Assembly (NCBI RefSeq): GCF_900163715.1
Contig: NZ_FWFF01000019.1
Location: 1 to 64,000 of the forward strand
Reading direction: 5' to 3'
Source of the DNA: Brevibacterium yomogidense
GTDB lineage: Bacteria > Actinomycetota > Actinomycetes > Actinomycetales > Brevibacteriaceae
Length of the DNA: 64,000 nucleotides
The first letter of the stretch is position 1; the number at the start of each line of letters is the position of its first letter. Positions 8,903 to 17,367 of this stretch are shown here, piece after piece. A program made the translations under genes and the position numbers. The notes under the pieces are model-generated. The model had not been told where the DNA came from. It worked only from the letters and a program-made list of their open reading frames with translations, and did not search any database.

Positions 8903-10060
8903 ATGGCAATGACGAGGACACCGGAGGGCGGCCGACCGCGGCCGACCATCAAGGACATCGCCCGCGAGACCGGGGTGTCGAAGTCTCTGGTGTCGCTCGC
9001 GCTCGCGGGTCGCAGCGGAGTGAGCGAGGCGAGCCGCGACCGCATCCTCGCGACCGCGCGCGACCTCGGCTACTCCTCGAACACCTGGGCGCGCTCGCTG
9101 GTGCGGGGGAAGACGCAGCTGATCGGTGTCGTGACGACCGACCTCGCGAACAGCTATCACACGGAGATCGTCACGGCCGTCGAGGATGAGGCAGAGCGGG
9201 ACGGGTACGGGGTGCTGCTGGCGCATGGCCGTCGCAGCCCAGAGACTTTGGCGGACAAGGTCGACGAGATGCTCCGACTCGGAGTCGACGGGCTCGTCGT
9301 CGTGTCCTCGCGCGTGCCCGCCGAACGGCTGGCGGAGGCGGCTGCGCGACGACCGCTCGTCGTCGTGGGGCGGCCGGCCGCGGTGCCGGAGGCGGCCGAC
9401 TCGATCCACAATGACGATGAGGCTGGCGCTCGCCTGGCCGTGCGGCATCTCATCGACCTGGGCCACGAGCGGATCGTCTTCGTTGCGACCTCGCAGCGGG
9501 AGGCGATGCAGGCGCGGCAGCGTGCCTACAGGCGGACGTTGGAGGAAGCCGGGCTCGGCATTGGTTGGGTCATCCACTGGGGTCAGGAAGGAGTCTCAGC
9601 GGAGAGTGCGCGGGCCGTGCTGGCGGAGGCTGGGCTCGCGGACGCCGGGCTCACGGCAGCCGGAGTCACGGAGGCCGGATACGCAGGGACTGGCTTCACA
9701 GGGGCCGGATTCGCAGACGCAGGACTCACTGAGGCCGGCGCGCCGACAGCGGTCTTCGTGTCGAACGACCGGGCGGCTGTCGCGCTGATGGGGGCGGCGC
9801 TCGACGCGGGCATCAGCGTTCCCCAGCAGCTCAGCATGATCGGCTACGACAACACTGCGCTCGCCGCGGCGATCAGGCCGGCGCTCACCAGCATCGACCA
9901 GCCGCGCACCATGATGGGGGGCCGTGCGGTGCAGCTGCTGCTCGAGCGCATCGAGGGGCGGGTCGAACCGCTCCGTGAGGTCGTCGCTCCGTCGCTCGCA
10001 CAGCGGGCCTCGACGAGCGCGCCCGGGGTGAGGAGCGCAGCGCGCGGCCGGACCCCGTGA
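8903..10060 (+). CDS. LacI-family transcriptional regulator with repeat insertion
   Basis: A 385-residue repressor. The N-terminal HTH (TIKDIARETGVSKSLVSLAL, from residue 15) and hinge (GYSSNTWARSLVRGKT) are canonical, followed by a periplasmic-binding-protein-like sensor. The usual segment SNDRAAVALMGAALDAGISVP and the terminal TSIDQP motif are present. Residues 242-281 are an insertion of eight five-residue units rich in Ala, Gly, Thr and one bulky hydrophobic per unit, encoded by 15-bp repeats. It lies just before the strand leading to the ligand-binding Asp region. It probably controls itself and the divergent HAD/ECF operon through the three palindromes. Confidence 0.9.
   Translation: MAMTRTPEGGRPRPTIKDIARETGVSKSLVSLALAGRSGVSEASRDRILATARDLGYSSNTWARSLVRGKTQLIGVVTTDLANSYHTEIVTAVEDEAERDGYGVLLAHGRRSPETLADKVDEMLRLGVDGLVVVSSRVPAERLAEAAARRPLVVVGRPAAVPEAADSIHNDDEAGARLAVRHLIDLGHERIVFVATSQREAMQARQRAYRRTLEEAGLGIGWVIHWGQEGVSAESARAVLAEAGLADAGLTAAGVTEAGYAGTGFTGAGFADAGLTEAGAPTAVFVSNDRAAVALMGAALDAGISVPQQLSMIGYDNTALAAAIRPALTSIDQPRTMMGGRAVQLLLERIEGRVEPLREVVAPSLAQRASTSAPGVRSAARGRTP
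9626..9745 (+). repeat. Eight 15-bp repeats inside the lacI-type gene
   Basis: Eight consecutive degenerate 15-bp units, all in frame. In the register A-G-L-T-x the encoded peptide resembles pentapeptide-repeat consensus ([STAV][DNG][LF][ST]x), for example AGLTA, AGVTE, AGYAG, TGFTG, AGFAD and AGLTE. Confidence 0.85.
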
Positions 10061-10074
10061 GGTCCGACCGCGCG
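10041..10074 (+). terminator. Hairpin at the end of the lacI-type gene
   Basis: Fourteen-base arms (10041-10054 and 10061-10074) pair with one G-T wobble around a 6-nt loop, spanning the stop codon. No T run follows, as is common in high-G+C actinobacteria. Confidence 0.55.
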
Positions 10075-10102
10075 TGCGGTTCTGCTGCTGATCTGCTGCT
10101 GA

Positions 10103-11155
10103 TCAGAACGTCGTGATGATGTTGAAGCCCTTCGTCGTGAAGGCGGACATGTTGCTGAAGACGTCGTTGACGTCGCCCAGCCCGACCTCCCGCTCGATGA
10201 GAGGCTGAGGATCGAGACGCCCCTGCGCCACGAGTGCCAGGAGCCCCGAGTACTTGGGCTGCGGGTTGCCGAAGCTGCCCAGGATCTCGATCTCCGAGGC
10301 GGTCACCGCATCGATGGGGACCTGGGCGATGCCCTGCTCGTCCGCGCCGGTGAGTCCGACCTGCACGTGTCGGCCGCCCTTGCGCAGACCGCTGATCGAG
10401 TTCGTGATGGTCTCCTGGATGCCCAGAGCGTCGATGCCGACGTGCGCGCCACCGCCGGTGATCTCCTTGATCGCCTCTCCGACGTCCTGCGTCTTCGAAT
10501 TCACGACTGCGACAGCACCGGTCTCACGCGCCTTCTCCAGCTTGTCGTCGGCGATGTCGACGGCGATCACCTGTGCGCCCACCGCGACTGCGGTCTGGAT
10601 CGCGGACAGCCCGACGCCGCCGGCACCCTGCACCGCGACCCATTCGCCGGGTTCGGTCCGACCGCGCGCCACGGCGTGGTAGCCGGTCATGTAGCGGCAG
10701 CCCAGTGCGGCCGCAGATGTGGCGCCCACACCCTCGGGAAGCTTGATGAGGTTCGAACGCGCGTTCGTGACCAGCAGATACTGTGCGTACGCGCCGTCCA
10801 TGCCGGCGAAGCCGTACACGGACACGTACGCGCAGAGGTTCGGGCGACCCGCCACGCAGAACTCACACCCGCCGCAGCCGTGGTGGAAGGGCGCGGTGAC
10901 CTTGTCTCCGACGCTGAAGCCCGTGACGTTCTTGCCGAGTTCGACGATCTCGCCGCCGAACTCGTGGCCGAGGATCGCGGGCAGCTCGAGGCCCAGGCCG
11001 ATCCATTTCCAGTCTCCCTGCCACCCGTGCCAGTCGCTGCGGCAGATGCCTGCGGCTTCGACCTTGAGGACTGCATCATCGGGTCCGGGCGTGGGGTCCG
11101 GCATCTCGTCGACGACTAGGGGCTTGTTGGCCTCTTTGACAACTGCAGCTCGCAT
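10103..11155 (-). CDS. Zinc-dependent alcohol dehydrogenase
   Basis: A 350-residue medium-chain dehydrogenase/reductase. Catalytic zinc ligands are readable as Cys38 (GICRSDWHG) and the GHE motif at His64-Glu65. The structural zinc site has four cysteines at 94, 97, 100 and 108 (CGGCEFCVAGRPNLC). The nucleotide-binding fold shows GAGGVGLSAIQ and a following acidic residue (VIAVDIADDK) that favours NAD over NADP. It should interconvert alcohols and aldehydes or ketones in the cytoplasm. It is transcribed alone, divergent from the FMN-binding protein. Confidence 0.92.
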   Translation of the reverse strand: MRAAVVKEANKPLVVDEMPDPTPGPDDAVLKVEAAGICRSDWHGWQGDWKWIGLGLELPAILGHEFGGEIVELGKNVTGFSVGDKVTAPFHHGCGGCEFCVAGRPNLCAYVSVYGFAGMDGAYAQYLLVTNARSNLIKLPEGVGATSAAALGCRYMTGYHAVARGRTEPGEWVAVQGAGGVGLSAIQTAVAVGAQVIAVDIADDKLEKARETGAVAVVNSKTQDVGEAIKEITGGGAHVGIDALGIQETITNSISGLRKGGRHVQVGLTGADEQGIAQVPIDAVTASEIEILGSFGNPQPKYSGLLALVAQGRLDPQPLIEREVGLGDVNDVFSNMSAFTTKGFNIITTF

Positions 11156-11469
11156 GGAATGCTCCGATCACTCGTGATTGATCGAGCCCAGCGATCGATT
11201 GCGGCCGTCGACCGTGATCTGCGCTGAACCCGGATCGATGATGTCCATCGGTGTGCGTCGGGACCATTCGCATCAATCCCGATGCATATGACTGTAGCCA
11301 CGCGACCGTTGCATCCCTGTTGCACGGGTGGGGCGGGGTTGCACGAGTGGGCGGGTTGCACGAGTGGGCGGGCGCTGGAAGTCATTCACTTCGGCGCGAA
11401 TGCACAGTACGGTCATCGCAAGGACGGCGAGGCCGCGGGGCCTCGGGAGCAGGGGAGGACGGTCCGGCG
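11156..11469. other. Divergent intergenic region with 17-bp repeats
   Basis: The 314-bp region between the alcohol dehydrogenase and the FMN-binding protein gene holds no convincing coding frame. It contains three copies of TTGCACGAGTGGGCGGG or close variants (11320-11338, 11339-11355 and 11356-11372; the last two are identical). Promoters for both flanking genes should lie here but none is clear enough to mark. Confidence 0.6.
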
Positions 11470-11928
11470 ATGACAACCTCGGAAGCAGTGGAGAACCTGT
11501 CGGTCGATGCGTGCTGGGAGCTGCTGCGCAGCACGACGGTGGGCCGCTTGGCAGTGCAGACGGCGAACGGGCCGGACATCTTCCCGATCAACATCGCGGT
11601 GGACGGCGGGACGATCGTGTTCCGGTCGGCTGAGGGGACGAAGGTGTCCGCCGCGCTGAATGGTCCGGTGGCTCTGGAGGTCGACGGTCGCAATTCCGAC
11701 ACCGATCACGCGTGGAGTGTCGTGGTGAAGGGCCACACGCAGCGGATCCACAAGTCCGAGGAGGTGCTGGCCACCGTGGACCTGCCGCTCGTCCCCTGGC
11801 ACAAGGGGGACAAACCGGTCTTCCTGCGGGTGCAGCCGCGACAGGTCACCGGCAGGCGGTTCCCGATCGCGGGACCAGAGGCGTGGTGGACGCCGATCTC
11901 GGAGGCCCCCGTCACCTCGGAGGACTAG
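11470..11928 (+). CDS. FMN-binding pyridoxamine 5'-phosphate oxidase-like protein
   Basis: A 152-residue single-domain protein of the flavin-reductase-like split-barrel type (PNPOx-like, Rv1155/nitroreductase group). The N-terminal helix ACWELLRSTTVGRLAVQT leads into the barrel strands (DIFPINIAVDGGTIVFRSAEGTK), with the SxxGTK-type segment that usually binds the flavin phosphate. Its job could be F420 or FMN binding, or pyridoxamine or nitro-compound reduction. The start at 11470 begins the family-typical N terminus and has GGGAGGA upstream; the longer reading covers the repeat region and is not coding. Confidence 0.8.
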   Translation: MTTSEAVENLSVDACWELLRSTTVGRLAVQTANGPDIFPINIAVDGGTIVFRSAEGTKVSAALNGPVALEVDGRNSDTDHAWSVVVKGHTQRIHKSEEVLATVDLPLVPWHKGDKPVFLRVQPRQVTGRRFPIAGPEAWWTPISEAPVTSED

Positions 11929-11970
11929 AGGCCGGGGACGTGCTGCCGGTGCACCAGCCGCACCTTTGGC

Positions 11971-12032
11971 ATCGAGAGCTCACAATCCGCACATATCCAT
12001 CGCGCGTTTTGTGTGGATCGTGAGCTCTCGAT
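11971..12032 (+). terminator. 23-bp inverted repeat after the FMN protein gene
   Basis: Arms 11971-11993 and 12010-12032 match at 21 of 23 positions around a 16-nt loop, 43 bp after the stop codon. There is no T run, so it is a factor-dependent terminator or mRNA 3' stabiliser at best. Confidence 0.55.
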
Positions 12033-12055
12033 CGTGCGGAACCTGCAGGCCCGGC

Positions 12056-12080
12056 ACCGAACCGAACCGAACCGAACCGC
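12056..12080. repeat. 5-bp microsatellite (ACCGA)n
   Basis: Four perfect copies and one near copy of ACCGA. Confidence 0.8.
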
Positions 12081-12124
12081 GAGATCGTCACTCCGCTCCT
12101 GCGCGCTGATAGCGTCAGGTGACC

Positions 12125-12388
12125 ATGACAGCAATGATTCTCTCGCTCGCCCTCGCGGCTCTGACGGTCACCCTGGTCGCGGGGTACGTCCTCGCGTGGA
12201 CGCACTCGGTCATGCCGGGTCTGTCCGCGGTCGACGATCGGAGCCCCGCTGCTCTACGCCGCGATGCGCTCTGCCCGCGGTTCAGTGGGCTCTCCTGGGC
12301 TACGGCAGTAAAAATCCCCCAAGTGCGCTTCGTTGAGAGGCGTGGGGGATATCGTGCTACGAATGTAGCACTGCCGTCTTCGGCCTAG
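12125..12388 (+). pseudogene. DUF1772-like (anthrone oxygenase family) N-terminal fragment
   Basis: The first 40 residues (MTAMILSLALAALTVTLVAG and on to HSVMPGLSAVDDR) match the start of small four-helix DUF1772 membrane proteins: one hydrophobic helix followed by the VMPGL-DDR motif. After that the frame becomes unrelated (Arg/Pro/Ser-rich) and runs through a terminator hairpin to a stop at 12388. A real family member would continue for about 110 more residues with three helices. It is best read as a 3'-truncated remnant. Confidence 0.6.
12302..12377 (-). terminator. Nested terminator structure between convergent genes
   Basis: On the minus strand the arms ATCCCCCA (12350-12343) and TGGGGGAT (12321-12314), with an inner five-pair stem, are followed by a T run. 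This gives an intrinsic terminator for the luciferase-like operon. Just before it lies a perfect hairpin GTGCTAC/GTAGCAC (12354-12371). An outer pair of arms, ACGGCAGT (12302-12309) and ACTGCCGT (12370-12377), encloses everything, so a three-way junction is possible. Confidence 0.75.
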
Positions 12389-12428
12389 GCGAACCGTTTG
12401 ACCGCATCGGTGCGGAACGGGCTGCGTC

Positions 12429-13475
12429 TCACACGTCGTAGCCGGTTGTCGGTCCTTCCCGGTTCGACTCCCACCCCAGAGCCGGTGCGACGTGCTCTGC
12501 GAAGGACTGCAGCAGGTGCACGTTGAACTCGACGCCCAGCTGGCTGGGGATCGTGAGCATGAGGGAGTCCGCGCTCATGACGGCCGCGTCGTTCTGCAGT
12601 TCGCTGATCAGTTCGTCCGGCTCACCCACGTACGTGCGGCCGAACGTAGAACGGTGCCCGTCGATCACGCCGATCTGGTCTGCTCCCTGGCCCTGACGCA
12701 GCTGGTAGAACTGCTTGTCCTGCTCCGAGACGACGGGGAAGACGCTGCGGCTCACGGACACACGTGGCGTGTGTGCGTGGCCGGCCTCCTTCCACGCCCG
12801 GCGGTACAGGTCGATCTGCTCGGACTGCAGGTCGCCGAACGACTGGCCGGTCGCTTCCGTCAGCAGCGTCGAGCTCATGAGGTTGACGCCCTTCTGCGCC
12901 GCCCACACAGCGGTGTCGCGGGATCCGGCACCCCACCACAGACGGTCCATGAGGCCGGGGGAGTGCGGTTCGATCGGCAGCTTCTGCCCGGGACCGAACT
13001 GTGCCGGATCGGCAGGCGCGACGGGCCGACCGGAGATCGCCTCGAGCAGCTGGTCGAACTTCGCTCGTGCGATGTCCGCGCCCCGGGGGTCCGTGGAGCC
13101 GGTGTAGCCGAAGGTCTCCCAGCCGCGGAGTGCCGGTTCCGGTGATCCGCGGGAGATGCCGAGCGCGATCCGGTTGTCGGCGATGAGGTCGAGTGCCGCG
13201 GCCTCCTCAGCGAAGTAGTACGGGTTCTCGTATCGGAGATCGATGACGCCCGTGCCCACCTCGATGCGCTCGGTGCGTGCGGCGATCGCGGACAGCAGCG
13301 GGAAGGGTGAGGCGGCCTGCCGGGCGTAGTGGTGAACGCGGAAGAACGCACCGTTCACCCCCAGTTCGTCCGCAGCGACGGACAGATCTATCGCCTGGGT
13401 GAGCATGTCTTTGGCGGTGTACCCGCTGGCTGGGGCTCCGTAGTGGCCGAAGCTCAAGAATCCGAAGGACTTCAT
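12429..13475 (-). CDS. LLM-class flavin-dependent oxidoreductase (luciferase-like)
   Basis: A 348-residue single-subunit monooxygenase of the bacterial luciferase-like TIM-barrel family. The N terminus (GFLSFGHYG), the FRVHHYARQAASPFPLLSAIAART stretch with its characteristic HH, the IEVGTGVIDLRYENPYYFAEEAAALD segment and the LGISRGSPEPALRG glycine motif all fit. It should use reduced FMN or F420 supplied by a reductase. It is the last gene of the minus-strand run that starts with the metal transporter, 96 bp after the oxidoreductase. Confidence 0.88.
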   Translation of the reverse strand: MKSFGFLSFGHYGAPASGYTAKDMLTQAIDLSVAADELGVNGAFFRVHHYARQAASPFPLLSAIAARTERIEVGTGVIDLRYENPYYFAEEAAALDLIADNRIALGISRGSPEPALRGWETFGYTGSTDPRGADIARAKFDQLLEAISGRPVAPADPAQFGPGQKLPIEPHSPGLMDRLWWGAGSRDTAVWAAQKGVNLMSSTLLTEATGQSFGDLQSEQIDLYRRAWKEAGHAHTPRVSVSRSVFPVVSEQDKQFYQLRQGQGADQIGVIDGHRSTFGRTYVGEPDELISELQNDAAVMSADSLMLTIPSQLGVEFNVHLLQSFAEHVAPALGWESNREGPTTGYDV

Positions 13476-13571
13476 GCTGGCTGAACGCCGAGGTCGTGGC
13501 CGAGATTCCCGAGGTGGCGGACGTCTCGCTGGGCCGGCTGGTGTGCGGACTCCTCACCGACCGCCTCCTCC

Positions 13572-14477
13572 TCAGAGTTCGAGGATCACCTTGCCCGTGG
13601 TGTGCCCGCCTTCCACCGCCGCGATCGCCTGCTGCGCATCGGCCAGCGCGAACCGCTGACCGATGTGCGGATCGACCAGTCCGTACTGTGCGACCTCGAT
13701 GATCTTCTGCATGCCTTCGGCGGTCCGGTTCACACCGGAACCGCCCAGCTGCTCCGCAGTGTCCGGGTCCGCAGTGGTGACGATGTTCTGCGGATCCCTC
13801 ACGACCTCGGCGATGTCCCGCAGTGCCTGACCTCCCACGAGGTCGATCAGCAGATCCACTCCGTCAGGCGCGATCTCCCGGACGCGATCCGCGGCGCCCG
13901 GACCGGATGCGACGAACGCGGCTCCTGTGGACTCCACGATCGGCTGCTTCGACGCGCTGGCGACACCGATGACGGTGAACTCGTGGACCTTCCCTATCTG
14001 GGAAGCGAGCAACCCTACGCCGCCTCCGGCTCCCAGGATCAGCATCGTCTGGCCGGGCTCCAGCTCGATCTGATGCGTGACGTCATAGGCGGTGGCACCG
14101 GCGACGGGCAGGGCGGCGGCTTCAGCGAAGGAGAGCTCCTCGGGCTTGAGTACGGTCTCCTTCGCATTGAGCATGGTGTGCTGTGCGAACGTGCCGTGAC
14201 CCTTCGCCGCCAGGCCGACGACCTCATCGCCTACCGAGATTCCCTCCACGTCGACGCCCACAGCCGTGACGACGCCCGCCGCCTCGCGCCCCATCGGGGC
14301 CGGCAGCCGCCAGTGGTCTCCCATCTGCCCCGCGCGGATCTTCCAATCGGCCGGATTCACACCTGCCGCTCGTACCTCGACCACGATCTGGGACGGACCC
14401 GGCGGCGGCAGCTCACGATCGATGAACTCCTGGGTCTCAGGACCGCCGAACTGCGTGAAGACCAGCACTGTGGACAT
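13572..14477 (-). CDS. NADP-dependent oxidoreductase, quinone reductase-like (no zinc)
   Basis: A 301-residue medium-chain reductase of the zeta-crystallin group. The GVNPADWKIRAG segment, the nucleotide-binding GAGGGVGLLASQIGK motif and the C-terminal FALADAQQAIAAVEGGHTTGKVIL are typical. The Cys/His ligands of zinc alcohol dehydrogenases are absent. It likely reduces quinones or enals with NADPH. The start at 14477 is set by GGAGGAGAG upstream. Its neighbours (cupin, metal pump, luciferase-like enzyme) suggest a shared redox or electrophile stress role. Confidence 0.88.
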   Translation of the reverse strand: MSTVLVFTQFGGPETQEFIDRELPPPGPSQIVVEVRAAGVNPADWKIRAGQMGDHWRLPAPMGREAAGVVTAVGVDVEGISVGDEVVGLAAKGHGTFAQHTMLNAKETVLKPEELSFAEAAALPVAGATAYDVTHQIELEPGQTMLILGAGGGVGLLASQIGKVHEFTVIGVASASKQPIVESTGAAFVASGPGAADRVREIAPDGVDLLIDLVGGQALRDIAEVVRDPQNIVTTADPDTAEQLGGSGVNRTAEGMQKIIEVAQYGLVDPHIGQRFALADAQQAIAAVEGGHTTGKVILEL

Positions 14478-14542
14478 CTGACTCTCCTCCTCGAGTGGCG
14501 TGCCCGGCCGTGCATCGCTGTGACCGGGCACGCTGTGCGTTC

Positions 14543-14968
14543 TCAGGCCTGCGGTGGGGCATCCTCGCCGGATGCCTCGGCCGCGTCTGCCTCTTCCTTC
14601 GTGGCGTACTGGGCGTCCGCCGGATGCTCCGGCGGTGAGTAGATCGTATAGAGCACCAGCGGTTCGTCACCGGTGTTGCGGAAGTTGTGCTGTGCACCGG
14701 CGGGCACGGCGCACTGGTCGCCGGCCTCGATGGGGTGCGTCTCGCCGGCCAGATCCGCGTGACCGGTGCCGGCGACGAACGTGAGGATCTGGTCGGTCTC
14801 CTCATGCACCTCGTCACCGATCTCACCGCCCACGGGCACTGTCATGAGGACGATCTGGGAGTGCCTGCCGGTCCAGATGACCTTGCGGAAGTCCGTACTC
14901 TCCTTCGCGATGTCCTCGATGGTGAAGTGCTGGATGTTGTCTGCGATCGTGAAGTGGTTGTCGCTCAT
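14543..14968 (-). CDS. Cupin-domain protein
   Basis: A 141-residue small cupin. Motif 1 is readable as GDEVHEETDQILTFVAGTG and motif 2 as PAGAQHNFRNTG, giving His, Glu and His candidates for a metal site. The last 25 residues are an acidic Ala/Glu/Asp tail. Its ATG overlaps the TGA of the upstream P1B ATPase (ATGA), so translation is probably coupled. The role is unknown; a metal-binding sensor or small-molecule enzyme working beside the pump is a guess. Confidence 0.85.
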   Translation of the reverse strand: MSDNHFTIADNIQHFTIEDIAKESTDFRKVIWTGRHSQIVLMTVPVGGEIGDEVHEETDQILTFVAGTGHADLAGETHPIEAGDQCAVPAGAQHNFRNTGDEPLVLYTIYSPPEHPADAQYATKEEADAAEASGEDAPPQA

Positions 14969-16980
14969 GATGTGATCGTGTTCCTTTCGTACGTGCTGTT
15001 CTGAGTGTTCGGGGTGCGTGCGGTCTTCGGCATGGCCGTGGAGTGACTGTCGTTGCGCATGAGGCGCATCGCGTTGAGGATGACGATGAGGACGGATCCC
15101 TCGTGGACGAGCATGCCCACCGACATGGTCACCCCACCTGCGAAGACGCCGATCAGCAGCGCCACGACGGTGGCGAGCGCGATGACGATGTTCTGCTTCA
15201 TCACGCGCACGGTGCGCTTCGCCAGGCTGACCGATTCGGGCAGCTTCAGCAGGTTGTCGCCCATGAGCGCGATATCCGCGGTCTCCACGGCGACGGCGGA
15301 ACCGGCAGCGCCCATCGCCACGCCGATGTCCGCAGTGGCCAGGGCCGGCGCGTCATTGACCCCGTCGCCGACCATGGCGACCGTGTGGCCCTCGCGCTGC
15401 ATGCGGGCGACCGCATCCAGCTTGTCCTCCGGCAGCAGCGACGCGTGGATCTCGTCGATCCCGGTGGCGCGGCCGATGGCCTCTGCGACCAGGCGTGTGT
15501 CACCGGTGAGCATGACGACCTTCTCCACGCCGGCAGCGTGCAGACGCGACACCATCCGCGGTGCGTCCTCCCGGATCTGGTCGGCCACGCCGATCACGCC
15601 GATCACCGATTCGTCGACGGCGATGATCATCGGGGTCTTGCCGGCAGCCGCCAGCGTGTGGGCCGCGCCGTCGGCACCTCGGTCATCGGAGACGTCGTAC
15701 TGCTCGAGGAGAGGGGCGTTGCCGATCAGCACGCGAGAACCCTCCACGGTGGAGACGATGCCCTTGCCGGGCACCGGCGTCACCTGACCGGGGACGCCGG
15801 TGGGCCCCACGCCCTCGTCCCGAGCCGCCTCCAGGATCGGGCGGGCCAGCGGATGCTCCGATCCGGCCTCGGCGGCGGCTGCCCACGTCAGCACAGCGGT
15901 CCGGTCGAGCGACGGATCCAGGACCACGACGTCCGTCAGCTGGGGGCGGCCCTCCGTGAGGGTGCCCGTCTTGTCGACGGCGACGGCGGAGATCTTCGCG
16001 GAGGTCTCCAGGTACTCCCCGCCCTTGATGAGGATGCCGTTGCGGGCCGCGCGGCCGATCCCCGCGACGATCGCGACCGGGATGGAGATGACGAGTGCGC
16101 CGGGGCAGCCGATGACCAGCAGCGTCAGCGCGAGGACGACGTCCTGGGTGAGCAGGCCGGCGAGCAGCGCGAGGATCATGACGCCCGGCGTGTACCACGT
16201 GGAGAACCGGTCGATGAACGCCTGAGTCTTCGCCTTGGCGTCCTGTGCCTCCTCCACGCGATGGATGATGCGGGCCAGTGTGGTGTCCGCGCCGATCCCC
16301 GTCGCGAGCACCTGCAGGAAGCCTCCGCGCGAGACGGTACCGGCGAAGACCTGGTCCTTCGTCGCCTTCTCCACCGGGATGGACTCACCGGTGATCGACG
16401 CCTCGTCCACAGCACCCGTGCCGGCGACCACCTGACCATCGACGGGGACCTTCGCCCCGTTCTTGACCAGGACGATCTCACCCATCCGCACCTGGTGAGC
16501 GGGGATCTCGACCTGCTCGCCGTCGCGTACGACGACTGCGGAATCGGGGGCGACGGCGACGAGCGCGGCCAGTGCCGAACGCGTCTTGTTCATCGTGGCG
16601 GCTTCAAGCGCGTGACCGATCGCGAAGAGCGTGGTCACCGCGGCGGCCTCCCAGAAGTTTCCGATGAGGACGGCGCCGATCGCAGCGATCGAAACCAGCA
16701 GATCGATGCTGATCAGCCGCGCAGTGAGAGCACGGATCGCCTTGATGACGATGCCGTATCCCGCCACGACGGCAGCCGCGAGCATGAGGAGGTTCGCCAG
16801 GGTGAAGGCATGGCCCGAACCGTGTGCGTGCTCCCCGGCATCGTTCCACCACTGCGGACCGACGACGAGGTTCCACGCACCGCTGGCGAGGTGCTCCACC
16901 CCGAACGACAGGATGATGAGGATTCCCGCGATGACCGGGACGGACCAGTTGCCGTTCCACCACTTCTGAAGCGCATTCAC
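14965..16980 (-). CDS. Heavy-metal P1B-type ATPase with CPG motif
   Basis: A 671-residue metal-translocating ATPase. Seen in order: an extracytoplasmic His-containing loop (HAHGSGH, residues 51-57), actuator motif TGES (197-200), the membrane motif GCPGALVIS with Cys292-Pro293-Gly294, phosphorylation motif DKTGT (Asp336), the P1B-specific SEHPLA, then MLTGD and GDGVNDAPALA. The usual N-terminal metal-binding domain is missing; a separate HMA protein is encoded 69 bp upstream. CPG replaces the commoner CPC, so the metal cannot be assigned with confidence. The ATGA overlap with the cupin gene and the upstream FNR-like box suggest a regulated operon. Confidence 0.92.
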   Translation of the reverse strand: MNALQKWWNGNWSVPVIAGILIILSFGVEHLASGAWNLVVGPQWWNDAGEHAHGSGHAFTLANLLMLAAAVVAGYGIVIKAIRALTARLISIDLLVSIAAIGAVLIGNFWEAAAVTTLFAIGHALEAATMNKTRSALAALVAVAPDSAVVVRDGEQVEIPAHQVRMGEIVLVKNGAKVPVDGQVVAGTGAVDEASITGESIPVEKATKDQVFAGTVSRGGFLQVLATGIGADTTLARIIHRVEEAQDAKAKTQAFIDRFSTWYTPGVMILALLAGLLTQDVVLALTLLVIGCPGALVISIPVAIVAGIGRAARNGILIKGGEYLETSAKISAVAVDKTGTLTEGRPQLTDVVVLDPSLDRTAVLTWAAAAEAGSEHPLARPILEAARDEGVGPTGVPGQVTPVPGKGIVSTVEGSRVLIGNAPLLEQYDVSDDRGADGAAHTLAAAGKTPMIIAVDESVIGVIGVADQIREDAPRMVSRLHAAGVEKVVMLTGDTRLVAEAIGRATGIDEIHASLLPEDKLDAVARMQREGHTVAMVGDGVNDAPALATADIGVAMGAAGSAVAVETADIALMGDNLLKLPESVSLAKRTVRVMKQNIVIALATVVALLIGVFAGGVTMSVGMLVHEGSVLIVILNAMRLMRNDSHSTAMPKTARTPNTQNSTYERNTITS

Positions 16981-17049
16981 GGAGGCTGACCTTTCTATGC
17001 TGCCGGATCGCGCGGAGGGCTGATCGCGGGTGAGGGGTGGGGCGGGATG

Positions 17050-17283
17050 TCAGAAGAAGGAGGGAGCCGCCTTGTATCCCGCCTTGTCGACAGCGGTGAC
17101 GAGATCGTCGACGGACACCTGCGACTCGTCGTGGTCGACCTCGATGCGGGCCGTGGCGAAGTGCACCTTCACGTTCTCAACACCCTTGATCCGACCGACC
17201 TGCTTCTCGATCTTGTGCACGCAGGAGGGGCAGGAGAAGCCTTCGGCCCGAAGGAGCGTGTGAGTGGTGGTGGAGGCAGTCAT
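17050..17283 (-). CDS. HMA-domain metallochaperone (CopZ-like)
   Basis: A 77-residue heavy-metal-associated domain. The metal motif reads GFSCPSC (Cys18 and Cys21), followed by the beta-alpha-beta pattern of the family (GVENVKVHFATARIEVDHDES). It probably delivers a soft metal to the adjacent P1B ATPase, which lacks this domain of its own. The start is supported by AAAGGAA upstream. It is the first gene of the minus-strand metal and redox operon. Confidence 0.92.
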   Translation of the reverse strand: MTASTTTHTLLRAEGFSCPSCVHKIEKQVGRIKGVENVKVHFATARIEVDHDESQVSVDDLVTAVDKAGYKAAPSFF

Positions 17284-17367
17284 GATGGTTCCTTTCGACT
17301 GAGTCGTGTGGTTCGTCCCCGTGTTCCTAGGAGCTGTTCTCAGACTATGGAGCCGCGGGCGGACAGT

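Noticed and set aside
12455..12485. A stretch GGTTCGACTCCCA resembling a tRNA T-arm
   Set aside because: The flanking bases cannot form the T-stem, there is no acceptor or anticodon arm, and it lies inside the conserved C terminus of the luciferase-like protein.
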